Counted from the stretch's first letter, positions 25,455 through 34,191 are shown. The stretch is 64,000 nt of DNA from Sinomonas terrae (GCF_022539255.1 NZ_JAKZBV010000001.1:1798001-1862000), one strand, 5' to 3'. The notes: a model not told the origin generated them from the sequence alone. A program made the numbers and translations.

Positions 25455-25531
25455 GCCGTTCTCCGCACCTCCCGGGGTAGGATGATCGGAAGACTGATCG
25501 CAGGGATTTAGCAAGGCTCGGAGGAGTAATC

Positions 25532-25783
25532 ATGCTGGCAACGCTCATGACCACCGCACTCAGCGTAAGTGCAGAGGCCGCGGGGGCTGAGACGAAAGCG
25601 CCGACGATCGCGCCGCCGTTCGTCGTCGGCGTCACTCTCTTCGTCTTCTTCATAGTCCTCCTTTCCGTGACGCTTTCGTACACCAACCTCGGCCGCCGCC
25701 ATGAGCCGACGGACGAGCATGCTGACCCGCACCGTCAGCACCCGAACAAGCACGACCGTCACGTGGGCTCCCCGAGCCACTGA
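25532..25783 (+). CDS. Small single-helix membrane protein, unknown function
   Basis: 83 aa. Residues about 29-49 (PPFVVGVTLFVFFIVLLSVTL) form one membrane helix, followed by a hydrophilic tail of about 30 residues rich in His, Arg, Asp and Pro. GGAGGAG six bases before the ATG is the strongest ribosome binding site nearby, supporting a real gene. It lies between proA and nadD. I do not recognise the family. The His-rich tail could bind metal, but that is speculation. Confidence 0.7.
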   Translation: MLATLMTTALSVSAEAAGAETKAPTIAPPFVVGVTLFVFFIVLLSVTLSYTNLGRRHEPTDEHADPHRQHPNKHDRHVGSPSH

Positions 25784-25788
25784 CACCT

Positions 25789-26505
25789 TTGACGGAACCA
25801 GTGCAGGTGCCGGGTGGGCGGCGCATTCGCCTCGGAGTGATGGGTGGGACGTTCGATCCCATCCATCACGGGCACCTCGTGGCGGCGAGCGAAGTAGCCT
25901 CGAAGTTCGGCCTCGACGAGGTCGTCTTTGTGCCGACCGGCGAACCCTGGCAGAAGTCGAGCCGGCGGGTGAGCCTTGCCGAGCACCGATACCTCATGAC
26001 GGTGATCGCGACGGCGTCCAACCCGCGCTTCACTGTGAGCCGCGTCGACATCGAGCGGCCAGGGCCCACGTATACCATCGACACGCTCCGTGACCTGCGA
26101 GCCGAGCGGCCAGAGGCCGATCTGTACTTCATCACGGGCGCGGATGCCATGGCCCAGATTGTCGGTTGGAAGGACGTGGACGAGCTCTGGAGCCTCGCCC
26201 ACTTCGTTGGGGTGACTCGGCCCGGGCATGAGCTGCCCGACCTCGGCCGCGCCGAGGTGAGCCTGTTAGAGGTGCCTGCCATGGCGATTTCGTCGACGGA
26301 CTGCAGGGCACGCGTCGCGTCCCACGAGCCGGTTTGGTACCTCGTTCCGGACGGTGTCGTCCAGTACATCGCGAAGTACGGACTGTACCTCGACGACGCG
26401 AATGCGAAGGCGGCGCGGGCTGACGGTGTGATCCACTTGGCCCCCACCCAGACTCCTCCACTCCGCCGAGCGGGCGCCGCAGGAAGCGCCTCGGCGGCTT
26501 GGTGA
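25789..26505 (+). CDS. nadD: Nicotinate-nucleotide adenylyltransferase
   Basis: 238 aa, makes deamido-NAD from nicotinate mononucleotide and ATP. The nucleotidyltransferase signature GGTFDPIHHGHLV is at about 19-31 (HxGH motif His26-His29). The C-terminal ISSTDCR matches the conserved ISST/SxxR motif. The start is uncertain: TTG 25789 gives the family-like MTEPVQ start, while GTG 25801 has a slightly better ACGGA site upstream. About 35 residues beyond the usual end are Ala/Pro-rich. It overlaps the next gene by four bases. Confidence 0.93.
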   Translation: MTEPVQVPGGRRIRLGVMGGTFDPIHHGHLVAASEVASKFGLDEVVFVPTGEPWQKSSRRVSLAEHRYLMTVIATASNPRFTVSRVDIERPGPTYTIDTLRDLRAERPEADLYFITGADAMAQIVGWKDVDELWSLAHFVGVTRPGHELPDLGRAEVSLLEVPAMAISSTDCRARVASHEPVWYLVPDGVVQYIAKYGLYLDDANAKAARADGVIHLAPTQTPPLRRAGAAGSASAAW

Positions 26506-27770
26506 ATGAACCTATGAACAATGACGAGAAGCCCATGACGAGTCGCCGGGAACGGCGACTGGCTCAAGCTGCGCGAGGGGACCAGCCTGCCGCGCAGCTG
26601 ACGCCTGCCCAGGCACGAGCGGAGGCCGAGGCGCGAGCAGAGGCAGAGGCCCGCGCCGCTGCCGAAGCTCAGGCCCGCGGGGGCCAGGGCGCGCGGGAGG
26701 CGGCTGGTGGCCTCGATGCTGCAGCCAGCCGTTCCCGCAGAGCCCTTGACGCGCCGCTTGACGCTGTTCGCAGCGAACGAAGCTCTCAGGCTCGAGCGCG
26801 AGACCGCGAGGCTCACCGGGTCATGCGCGAGCTCGCCGAGAAGGAGCAGGCGGCCAGGTTCCCCAGCCGACGTGAAATGCGGGAACAGGGCCAGGACACT
26901 CCGTCAGCTTCAGCGGAGCGCCCGCAGTCGGCTCAAGGGCCGGCCTCGGCGCCGCGGCCGGCAGCCGCCCCACAAGGTCGTTCGACTCAAGGACCGGCCA
27001 CGCAGCAGCGTACGGTCTCGCAGCAGCGTCCGGACTCGCCGTCGTCGGACATTCCGGCGGGAAGCCTCCCTGTGGTGCCCCCGCACGGTGGCGGGCAACA
27101 GCGCCAAGCCGGGGCGCCGTCGTCGTCCGTGCCGTTTCGTGAGCCGACGCCGACCGCACCCTTCAAGATCCCGCAGAACCCTGCGGGCGAGCCCGTTCTC
27201 GGGCCGGAGACGGGCTCGTTCCGCAGACTGAGCCACGAACAGATCGCTGCTGCCCGCGAGCTTCTGCGTGCTCAGGCGAAGGGTGAGGCCGAGGCGCGTT
27301 CTGGTCGTCGCAGCGGCGCTCCGGTTGATCCGGAGACCAGGAAGCAGCAGGTGGCCAAGGCCGAGCGCGAAGCCGTGCTGAGCCGGCGTGCGCAGGCGCG
27401 CCAGCGGCTTGCGGAGGAGACACGCCGGGAGACTGAGGGGCCTCGCAAGACCGCGCCGGCGTCGGCGAACAATCTCGCGATGGTCACGCCGCTCGAGTAC
27501 GTCAAGGTCCCGGGGATCCCGCATCCCGTCATGAAGCCGCCGTCGACGCACCACGTGCCGGTGGTGACTGACCGGACCCCTCGGCAGCGCACGGCCGGCG
27601 TCGCAGCGCGCGAGGCGGCCCCGATCGCGGCGCAGTCCGCTCATGGTCTCGACCCCCTCGAGCCTCAGAAATCCCGGGTCGATCGGGAGCGCATACTGCT
27701 CCTCGGGATCGGCGCCATTGGCATCGTGGCCCTTATTGCGGCCGTTTTGATTGTGCTGCTCGGCAAGTAG
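26502..27770 (+). CDS. Long disordered protein with C-terminal membrane anchor, unknown function
   Basis: 422 aa. The first 390 residues are low in hydrophobic content and rich in Ala, Gln, Arg, Glu and Pro, with coiled-coil-like blocks (ARAEAEARAEAEARAAAEA) near 35-55. The last 25 residues (RILLLGIGAIGIVALIAAVL) form a single tail anchor, so the bulk should be cytoplasmic. GTG 26502 overlaps the nadD stop as GTGA; ATG 26514 is an alternative. The gene sits between nadD and rsfS. I do not know a function. Codon use looks like its neighbours, so it is not an obvious import. Confidence 0.75.
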   Translation: MNEPMNNDEKPMTSRRERRLAQAARGDQPAAQLTPAQARAEAEARAEAEARAAAEAQARGGQGAREAAGGLDAAASRSRRALDAPLDAVRSERSSQARARDREAHRVMRELAEKEQAARFPSRREMREQGQDTPSASAERPQSAQGPASAPRPAAAPQGRSTQGPATQQRTVSQQRPDSPSSDIPAGSLPVVPPHGGGQQRQAGAPSSSVPFREPTPTAPFKIPQNPAGEPVLGPETGSFRRLSHEQIAAARELLRAQAKGEAEARSGRRSGAPVDPETRKQQVAKAEREAVLSRRAQARQRLAEETRRETEGPRKTAPASANNLAMVTPLEYVKVPGIPHPVMKPPSTHHVPVVTDRTPRQRTAGVAAREAAPIAAQSAHGLDPLEPQKSRVDRERILLLGIGAIGIVALIAAVLIVLLGK

Positions 27771-27808
27771 CCGGGGCGGCATCGAGTACTTCACAACAAG
27801 GAGCTTCA

Positions 27809-28201
27809 TTGAGCGCAGCCGAAACGGTTGTTGAATCCGCAAAGGTGGCCGCAAAGGCCGCCGCGGACAAGCTGGCCGAGAACATCGTGGCCATGGACGT
27901 GAGCGAGCGACTCGCGATCACGGATCTCTTCATCATTGCGTCCGCCGCGACCGAGCGTCAAGTCAATTCGATCGTCGACAACATCGAGGACGAGCTCATC
28001 AAGCTGGACCGCCGTCCCGTGCGCCGCGAGGGACGCACCGAGGGGCGATGGGTGCTTCTCGACTACGGTGACATGGTCATCCATGTGATGCACGATGAGG
28101 ACCGTGCCTTCTACGCCCTCGAGCGGCTCTGGAAGGACTGCCCATCTGTTGACCTCGGGATCGAGGAGCCGGGCGCTTCGGCGGCCTCGGCAGCCGGCTG
28201 A
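27809..28201 (+). CDS. rsfS: Ribosomal silencing factor RsfS
   Basis: 130 aa. RsfS (Iojap/DUF143) binds L14 and blocks subunit joining under starvation. The core shows ITDLFIIASAATERQVNSI, REGRTEGRWVLLDYGDMVIHVM and YALERLWKDCP. The TTG start is six bases after AAGGAG. It follows nadD and the anchored protein, the usual bacterial nadD-rsfS neighbourhood, and is followed at once by a histidine phosphatase. Confidence 0.95.
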   Translation: MSAAETVVESAKVAAKAAADKLAENIVAMDVSERLAITDLFIIASAATERQVNSIVDNIEDELIKLDRRPVRREGRTEGRWVLLDYGDMVIHVMHDEDRAFYALERLWKDCPSVDLGIEEPGASAASAAG

Positions 28202-28209
28202 GCCCGGCT

Positions 28210-28869
28210 GTGGGGGAACGGCGAAGGATCGTCTTCTGGCGGCATGGGCGCACCGACTGGAATGCGGCGGGACGCTTCCAGGGGCAGACTGACATCCCGC
28301 TCAACGACGACGGCGTGCGCCAGGCAGCGCACGCCGCACGCTTGCTCGCGGCGATGGGCCCGACGGCGATCGTTGCCTCGGATCTCGAACGGACGCGGTC
28401 GACGGCGGAGGCTCTCGCCACCGAGACGGGTTTGCCTGTCACCCTGGATGCTGGGCTGCGTGAGACGAACGCCGGCAGCTGGCAGGGGAAGACGTTCGCG
28501 GAGATTCGCGTCACCGAAGCCGAGCAGCTCGGTCGCTGGGAGGAAGGAGACGTGACGGTGGCCGCCGGCGGGGCTGAGACCCGTCTCGACGTCGCGGCTC
28601 GGTCTCGGTCAGCCGTGGAGCGATCTCTCCCGCGCGTGGGGGAGTCGGGCACGCTGGTTGTGGTGAGCCATGGCGGCGCCATCCGTGTTGTACTGGCCGA
28701 ACTGCTCGGCCTTCCGCACGAGCTTTGGGGCGCGCTGTCCGGCCTCTCGAACTGCAATTGGTCGGTTCTTGAGGAGCGTGCTCCCGCCCCCGACGGCTCC
28801 GCGCGCTGGCGCCTCGGGGAGCACAACGCAGGCAGTCTTCTGGTTCCCGTTCCCATCGTGGAGGGGTGA
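28210..28869 (+). CDS. Histidine phosphatase family protein
   Basis: 219 aa. The phosphohistidine motif is FWRHGRTDWN near residues 9-18. LERTRSTAEAL, ETNAGSWQG and VVSHGGAIR supply the second histidine and the acid/base residues of the branch-1 (phosphoglycerate-mutase-like) superfamily. The exact substrate is unknown; this neighbourhood often annotates it as a phosphoglycerate mutase-like phosphatase. GTG start eight bases after the rsfS stop, so probably co-transcribed. Confidence 0.88.
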   Translation: MGERRRIVFWRHGRTDWNAAGRFQGQTDIPLNDDGVRQAAHAARLLAAMGPTAIVASDLERTRSTAEALATETGLPVTLDAGLRETNAGSWQGKTFAEIRVTEAEQLGRWEEGDVTVAAGGAETRLDVAARSRSAVERSLPRVGESGTLVVVSHGGAIRVVLAELLGLPHELWGALSGLSNCNWSVLEERAPAPDGSARWRLGEHNAGSLLVPVPIVEG

Positions 28870-28888
28870 CGACGGCGGCCCCTCGGAT

Positions 28889-28917
28889 TTGTGCGGCAGG
28901 GTCGCCCCAGCTAAGAT
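28889..28917 (+). promoter_or_regulatory. Candidate promoter of the tRNA-Ala pair
   Basis: TTGTGC at 28889 and TAAGAT at 28912 with a 17-base spacer, about 70 bases ahead of the first tRNA. This is the best match in the short gap after the phosphatase gene. Confidence 0.4.
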
Positions 28918-28986
28918 GGACGAGTTGCTTCGGACGGGATGAGGGGATCCGTGGATCCTCCGAGAGGTTCTGTCCGCTGCTAGTTC

Positions 28987-29059
28987 GGGGCTGTGGCGCA
29001 GCTGGTAGCGCACCTGCATGGCATGCAGGGGGTCAGGGGTTCGAGTCCCCTCAGCTCCA
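28987..29059 (+). tRNA. tRNA-Ala(GGC)
   Basis: 73 nt cloverleaf. Acceptor GGGGCTG/CAGCTCC, anticodon stem CCTGC/GCAGG with loop ATGGCAT (anticodon GGC, reads GCC and GCU), and T arm AGGGG-TTCGAGT-CCCCT. The G3:U70 pair that marks alanine tRNAs is present. CCA is not encoded. Confidence 0.96.
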
Positions 29060-29060
29060 C

Positions 29061-29133
29061 GGGGGTATGGCGCAGTTGGTAGCGCGTCTGCATGGCATGC
29101 AGAAGGTCAGGGGTTCGAATCCCCTTACCTCCA
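29061..29133 (+). tRNA. tRNA-Ala(GGC), second isodecoder
   Basis: 73 nt, one base after the first tRNA. Acceptor GGGGGTA/TACCTCC with G3:U70, anticodon stem TCTGC/GCAGA with loop ATGGCAT (anticodon GGC again), and T arm AGGGG-TTCGAAT-CCCCT. It differs from the first copy in the acceptor, anticodon and variable regions but keeps alanine identity. CCA is not encoded. Confidence 0.95.
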
Positions 29134-29137
29134 CCCT

Positions 29138-29170
29138 GAGAGGCCCGGAATCCCGGGCCTCTTTTCTTTT
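29138..29170 (+). terminator. Terminator after the tRNA pair
   Basis: AGAGGCCCGG and CCGGGCCTCT pair perfectly over 10 bp with loop AATC, followed by TTTCTTTT. This is a canonical intrinsic terminator. The accessory region begins after it. Confidence 0.9.
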
Positions 29171-29250
29171 GTGTTGAGGTGGAGCCGCACCACCGAGTTA
29201 GAGTCTGGAGGCTAGCTCTCCGTGGTGATCCACCCGGATACGATCCGCTC

Positions 29251-30318
29251 ATGAATCGCACTTTGGCGGCCTCGACCCATCACCGCGTCGAAGGAATCTC
29301 AGGTTCCGCGGGGCTTGCCCACATTCCGGCGCTGGACGGTTTGCGGGCCGTAGCGATCGTCCTCGTAGTTGTGCATCACGGCCTCATGCCTGTCCCGTTC
29401 GGGGGAGCTGTGGGAGTGGACGTCTTCTTCGTCCTGTCGGGCTATCTGATCACCACCATCCTGATTCGCGAGCACGCCAGAACCGGAGTGATATCCCTTG
29501 GGCGTTTCTATCTTCGTCGACTTGTTCGGCTGTATCCGCCCCTCCTGCTGATGCTGGCGATCGTCTTCGTCCCTGTGGCGCTGACGACGAGTTGGAAGAG
29601 CGCCGCGGGCGGGTCCGCGTTCGCCTTGTTCTACCTCATGCCGATCGGCCTTGAGAGCGGATTCCAGACTGCGTCCGCGTACGCCCATGCTTGGTCGCTT
29701 GGGGTTGAGGAGTGGTTCTACTTCCTCTGGCCGGCTCTGCTCCTGTTCCTGGTGGAGCTCCGGCTGAGGATCGTGATTACGACCGGGCTGGCCGGGGCCC
29801 TAATCGTGTCGGCTGCACTAGTTAACATCTCCACGGGCCATTCCTCCTACATCCTCCGTGCCTACGGTCTTCTGGGCGGCTGTCTTCTGGCTCTGGTTCT
29901 TGAGCGCGGATGGAGGCCCCCGCGCTGGTCTGGAGCGGTTGGGCTTGTTGCCTTGATCGCCGTCGTGCTCGGGTCCACTTTCACACGGCTCACCACGTCT
30001 GGGGTCGTGCTTGCGGACGGCGCCACTGCACTGATCATCGCCCACATCGTCTGCAACGGAAGGGGTCGCCTCAATCGCGGGTTCTCGTGGCCCCCCATCG
30101 TCTACGTTGGGAGGATCAGCTACGAGATCTACCTGTGGCATTATCCGCTTCTGATCGTCCTCGCCCTTGCCGTAGGCGGAGACTTCGTCGATGTCGCTTG
30201 GCTGGCCATTCCGGCCTGCTTAGTCGCGGCCGCTCTGGCGGAGCACTTCACCCGCCCACTGATCGTCAAGCTCCGTCGAGGCGCCACGGGCCGACAAGAT
30301 GAACTCCTCCCAGCTTGA
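29251..30318 (+). CDS. Acyltransferase 3 family membrane protein (OafA-like)
   Basis: 355 aa with about ten membrane helices. The family motif ALDGLRAVAIVLVVVHH near 27-43 (Arg and His of R-x10-H), GVDVFFVLSGYLI near 55-67 and AWSLGVEEWFYFLWP are clear. Such proteins O-acylate surface sugars using acyl donors from the cytoplasm. ATG 29251 is preferred over upstream codons, which lack family similarity. It is the first gene after the tRNAs and next to a broken glycosyltransferase, suggesting a former surface-polysaccharide locus. The 292 bases to the next gene hold nothing I can name. Confidence 0.88.
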   Translation: MNRTLAASTHHRVEGISGSAGLAHIPALDGLRAVAIVLVVVHHGLMPVPFGGAVGVDVFFVLSGYLITTILIREHARTGVISLGRFYLRRLVRLYPPLLLMLAIVFVPVALTTSWKSAAGGSAFALFYLMPIGLESGFQTASAYAHAWSLGVEEWFYFLWPALLLFLVELRLRIVITTGLAGALIVSAALVNISTGHSSYILRAYGLLGGCLLALVLERGWRPPRWSGAVGLVALIAVVLGSTFTRLTTSGVVLADGATALIIAHIVCNGRGRLNRGFSWPPIVYVGRISYEIYLWHYPLLIVLALAVGGDFVDVAWLAIPACLVAAALAEHFTRPLIVKLRRGATGRQDELLPA

Positions 30319-30610
30319 CGCGAATGCGCTTGCGACCCCTACCGGATGGCAGAGTATTCAGGGTCAGGGGGACTCCGGTCACGTGTCATTGGTCCAAGGG
30401 AGCGTCTGCCAAGACCTGAGCCAGAAATCCGGACTGGTTCGCCCCCAAGTCGACTGGCGCCGATTTGTGGGCGGACTCGCAGCAAGACCGGGCGTTGGAT
30501 CGCGCCCGGCAGGTGTCTGCTCGCCACTGAGTTCGGGATGGAGACCAGCTCTCGGTGGTAACGAGGCGGGGTTACGCTCGCTTGTCACCACCACATATTT
30601 GGGGGAAGTC

Positions 30611-30978
30611 GTGTCAAGCACTTACTACGTCCTGTATCCGCGTGGGGTCCGCACGGGAGGTCCCGAGGCCCTGCACCAGCTTGTTCACACCATGCGGGGA
30701 ATGGGCTTGGACGCCTACCTTGTGCCCACCCCGGGCACTGAACATTCAGAACGCGTACAGGAGTACAGGAGGTATTCGGCACCTGAACGGCCGGAGATCC
30801 TTGATGAGGCGGGTGCGGCCGTGATCGCGCCCGAGGTGTCATGGGACCTCTTGAAAGACGTGCGCCATGCCACCCGCTATCTGTGGTGGCTGAGCATCGA
30901 CTCCGCTGGTCCCTTCAAAGCACAGCGCCAGCTCGAGCGTTGGGAACGAAAGTCCATTTCGTACCGCGGGCGTCTAAA
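30611..30978 (+). pseudogene. Glycosyltransferase gene, 5' part, interrupted by an IS1380-type element
   Basis: GTG 30611, behind GGGGGAA, opens a frame starting SSTYYVLYPRG with GGPEALHQLVHTM near 17-29, typical of the N-domain of GT-B glycosyltransferases. After codon 122 the IS inverted repeat begins and the frame runs into the element, stopping at 31009. The 3' part resumes at 32648. Joining base 30978 to 32648 gives 1035 nt, an intact 344-codon frame plus stop, so the disruption is due to the insertion alone. Confidence 0.8.
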
Positions 30979-32642
30979 CCTTGATCCACCGATCCGCGGC
31001 CGTTCCTGAGTGGTTCTGGGGAGCAGCCCAGGTCATTGTTATCGGGCGTGGGGTATCGGCCGGCCTCGCTGCCGGGGTGTTCCACTGGAGTTCGGTTTGG
31101 CCGTTGCCGGCTGCGGGCGGGTTCCTACGCTGTGGCCGGAGGTGCGTGGGCGGTGGTGAAGAGCTTTTCCCACGCGGCCTGCCATGGCCAGGTCTCGGGC
31201 AGGCGGAGGCGGATCTTCCGGGCGCTGGAGGCGATCCTGGCCGGGACGCTCACGAGCTTGCGGCGGATGGTGCCGGTGCGGGCTCTGGCGAACGCGGTGC
31301 CGGCGAGGGTCCCGGCGGCGCGGGCGAGGTTGAACGCCATGGCCGCGGCGACGAGCCAGGCCGAGTTCGCGGCGAACTTTCCGGAGGGCAGGTGGGCCAG
31401 GGCCGAGTCCTTCAGATCGGCATGGACCTGCTCGATGACCGCGTGGCCCCGGTGGGTGGCATCGGCGGCCACGGTGCCGAGGTCCTCGGCGGGGACGGTG
31501 GTGAAGAAGGCGTGGTGACGGTGGGTGGCGAACAGGGTTCCCTGCCCGTCGGGGACCTTGGGGTTCAGGTCCGGGATCCGGCGCACGACGAGCCGCCCGC
31601 TCACGCGCTCGGCCTTCTTCCGGGAGGCGAACGCGGTGAAGGGCACCTCGGCGACCTCCGCGCGGGAGACCCAGGCGCCGGCTGCCTCGTCGAAGACCGC
31701 GTCGGTGTACTCGATCGTCGTCCACGCCTCGTCCCGGATGGAGCTGATGGCGCGCTTGATGGCCGGGTCCAGACGGACCGTGACCGAGATCTCGGCCCCT
31801 GCGGCGCGGGCAGCGGAGACGGTCGGATGCCCGTAGAAGGCCGAGTCGGCCCGCACCAGCACCCGCCCGGCGGTGCCGGTACGGCGCAGGGCCGAGAGCG
31901 CATCGGCGACCAGCCGGGAGGCCCCGCGGGAGGAGTTCGCCGCGCCCTTGCGCAGCCGCTGGGCCAGGATGACCGGGGCGGTGTCCTGCGTGGTGGCCGT
32001 GGCCAGCAGGGCGTTCAGCCCGCGGACCCCGGAGTACCCGTACCCGGATCCCTGCTTGGCGTAGCCGTGGACCTCGACGATCGTGTCGTCGAGGTCCACG
32101 AACACGAAGTCCCCTTCCTCCCGGTTCCCAAAAAGGGGTGCCCGGGCGGCCAGGCTGGCCAGGAACCGTGCCGCGACCGCGTCGAGCTGGCGGACGTGGC
32201 CGAAGGCGAACGCGCGCAGGAACGAGCCCAGGGTCGAGGGCGCATAGCAGCCTTTGAACAGCTTCTTCATGCCCCCGTGCCGCAGCAGGGCCATGTCGTC
32301 GATCGAGTCCGCCCCGGCGACCATCCCGGCCACCAGCGCGCCCAGCTTCAGCCCGGCATTCGCGCCCTTGTCCGTCGGCACGCTCAGGTGCTCGTCGGCG
32401 AGAGCCTGGAGACCGGCGGCCTCGGCCAGGCGCATCACCGGCACCAGCCCCGCCGCGGAGACCAGATTCGGCTCGTCGAAGGACGCCGCCACCGCGGCGC
32501 GAGTGTGGGAAACTAGCACCTACGAGATGCCCTCTCATCCTCAGGCAATTGGTTCTGTCGCAAGTCCAATTTTCCCCGAGATGGCGGGCATCTCGCCTTT
32601 AATTACGCAGCGCTACTCACAGGCCCCATCGGTGGATCAAGG
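30979..32642. mobile_element. IS1380-family insertion sequence, apparently complete
   Basis: 1664 bp. The terminal inverted repeats are CCTTGATCCACCGAT at 30979-30993 and its complement ATCGGTGGATCAAGG at 32628-32642. CTAAA flanks both ends (30974-30978 and 32643-32647), a target duplication still identical, which points to a recent insertion. One minus-strand transposase gene fills most of it. The element lies inside, and opposite to, a glycosyltransferase gene. The non-coding stretches are 30994-31124 and 32520-32627. Confidence 0.93.
31125..32519 (-). CDS. IS1380-family transposase
   Basis: 464 aa DDE transposase. The N-terminal part resembles the family (AAGLVPVMRLAEAAGL, DSIDDMALLRHGGM), then the first catalytic aspartate region FVFVDLDDTIVEVHGYAKQG. 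VLVRADSAFYG carries the second Asp, and THRGHAVIEQVHADLKDSALAHLPSGKFAANSAW carries the Glu region. GTG start. The frame is intact, so the element may still be active. It lies inside well-defined inverted repeats. Confidence 0.9.
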   Translation of the reverse strand: MLVSHTRAAVAASFDEPNLVSAAGLVPVMRLAEAAGLQALADEHLSVPTDKGANAGLKLGALVAGMVAGADSIDDMALLRHGGMKKLFKGCYAPSTLGSFLRAFAFGHVRQLDAVAARFLASLAARAPLFGNREEGDFVFVDLDDTIVEVHGYAKQGSGYGYSGVRGLNALLATATTQDTAPVILAQRLRKGAANSSRGASRLVADALSALRRTGTAGRVLVRADSAFYGHPTVSAARAAGAEISVTVRLDPAIKRAISSIRDEAWTTIEYTDAVFDEAAGAWVSRAEVAEVPFTAFASRKKAERVSGRLVVRRIPDLNPKVPDGQGTLFATHRHHAFFTTVPAEDLGTVAADATHRGHAVIEQVHADLKDSALAHLPSGKFAANSAWLVAAAMAFNLARAAGTLAGTAFARARTGTIRRKLVSVPARIASSARKIRLRLPETWPWQAAWEKLFTTAHAPPATA

Positions 32643-32647
32643 CTAAA

Positions 32648-33314
32648 GCGATTCTTGCGAGTTGCAAAGTCTGTGCCGGATCGAATCTATCTGCGGGGCC
32701 AGGGCATTACCCATCTGGTTCAGTCTGATTTCGCTGGTGCGTACTTGGCTCGATGGCTGGGCGTGCAGACCAGCATTGTTTCGGACTTCATTCGCGTCGA
32801 CGATCTCCCGCAGGACGCCGACTTCGAGCTGAGCCGGCACTCGCGCGTCGCCTTCAACCCCACCAAAGGCCGGGAGGCGATCCAGCTGGTTATGGACAGA
32901 GCTCCCAAGGAAATCGAATGGTTGGCTCTGGAGGGCTTGTCGAGGGCCGAGATGATCGAGGCATTACAGAGCAGTGCCATCTACTTGGATCTGGGCCATC
33001 ATCCCGGGCGGGACCGGATTCCAAGGGAGGCCGCAATGTGCGGAGCTCTCACGCTGGTCGCCGCCCGCGGCGCCGGTGCCAAATATGAGGATGTGCCGAT
33101 CCCGGACGAGCACAAGATTGCCCTGCGTGGCAACTTCGCAGCCCTGCTGGTGACCAAGCTTCAAGAATCCTTCGAGGATCTCGAGTCAGAAGTCATTAAA
33201 CAGGACTTCTATCGCCAGACTATCCGGAAATCGGAAGAACAATTTGGTCGCGAGGTCGCTGATGTCTTCGTTCACAGGAAGTTGGGCAGGAGAACCATCG
33301 ACTATTTAGGCTGA
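32648..33314 (+). pseudogene. Glycosyltransferase gene, 3' part, cut off by the IS1380-type element
   Basis: Continues the frame begun at 30611 (reads LRVAKSVPDRIYLRGQG across the junction). The C-domain shows LSRAEMIEALQSSAIYLDLG and PREAAMCGALTLVAARG, the usual donor-sugar-binding region of GT-B enzymes with its Glu. No promoter or start codon of its own is convincing (a TTG at 32655 is possible but would give only a half enzyme), so it should be non-functional as it stands. Confidence 0.8.
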
Positions 33315-33402
33315 GATCCCTCTGGTGCACGATGCGCCCCGCCCTTGCAAGCTATGCCGGGACGAAGCTATGCAGGAGCGGAGGCCCCGTTCTCCTAGAT
33401 AG

Positions 33403-33459
33403 GAGGGCCTTGGACGTGCCCGGAGTTGATATGAGGGCCTTGGACGTGCCCGGAGTTGA
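33403..33459. repeat. Two direct copies of a 27-bp sequence
   Basis: A 27-base segment containing GGCCTTGGACGTGCCCGGAG occurs at 33403-33429 and again at 33433-33459, identical, with a period of 30 bases. It lies in the non-coding stretch 33315-33466 after the broken glycosyltransferase. No gene is supported there. Confidence 0.9.
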
Positions 33460-33466
33460 GCAGCGG

Positions 33467-34036
33467 TCAGGGACGCGTGAGCCAGCTACATGCGATGTCC
33501 GCGGACCAGTCCTTGGGGACGCCGGTCGGTGTCATCTGAACTCGTGCCGACGATTGAGCGATGCACTCGCGTCGTCCCTGCTCGACACTGTCTGCCCACG
33601 ACGGACCCCGACTGTTCCAGGGGTCGCCTGTGGAATCGGCGATGAATGCCAGGATCAAAGTTGCCACCGTGAACACCCTCAACCATCGGTCGAAGACGAC
33701 TGGAGCAAGCCCAGCGGCTGCGAGAATTACGGCCTGACCGATGAGGATGCCCGGGGCGACAGAATAGCGTGAAGCCTGGCCAACCGCCCACGACTCCTTA
33801 AGTCTGATCGCCTCGATATCGGCGAACACAAGAGTCGCGGTGAGGAACATGAGCCCGGCAATCGCCAGAGTGGCCGCGAGCAGACGCGCGTCCCGCGGAA
33901 GGATTCGAAGCCCTCGAAGGAGGACGATGAGCGGCAGGATCACCGCCACCGCAGCGAGCGGCAGCCCAAGAAGCCGGATAGCAATTTCCGTGGCATTTTG
34001 GCCGAACTGCGCGACCATCGGTCCACGCACGAGCAA
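33467..34036 (-). pseudogene. C-terminal remnant of a multi-pass membrane protein
   Basis: 189 codons on the minus strand with about four membrane helices (LLGLPLAAVAVILPLIVLL, LLAATLAIAGLMFLTATLVF, GILIGQAVILAAAGLAPVVF, VFTVATLILAFIA), then a soluble C-terminus with GPSWADSVEQGRREC and VPKDWSADIACSW. That tail resembles large actinobacterial polysaccharide-associated membrane proteins. A stop lies three codons upstream of the only start, and part of a related-looking frame continues in another phase to 34055, so the gene is probably truncated and frameshifted. Function is unknown. Confidence 0.5.
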
Positions 34037-34191
34037 TTGCCGTCAGTACCAGCACGGCCTCCGCGGAGTAAACCCCGCACCTATCAGCAACCGTCTAGGA
34101 TCGCTCTCAGTAGCTTCCGCCAAAGGTGCTTCAGTGGCTCTGCCTGGTAAACGGACCGCGCGCTGATGCTGGTGGGGAAGCGACCAGGGCC

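Noticed and set aside
30981..32516. 511-codon plus-strand frame within the IS element
   Set aside because: Antisense to the intact IS1380 transposase, glycine/arginine-rich without family features.
33332..33772. 146-codon plus-strand frame
   Set aside because: It crosses the 27-bp duplication and runs antisense to a hydrophobic coding remnant. It has no recognisable features.
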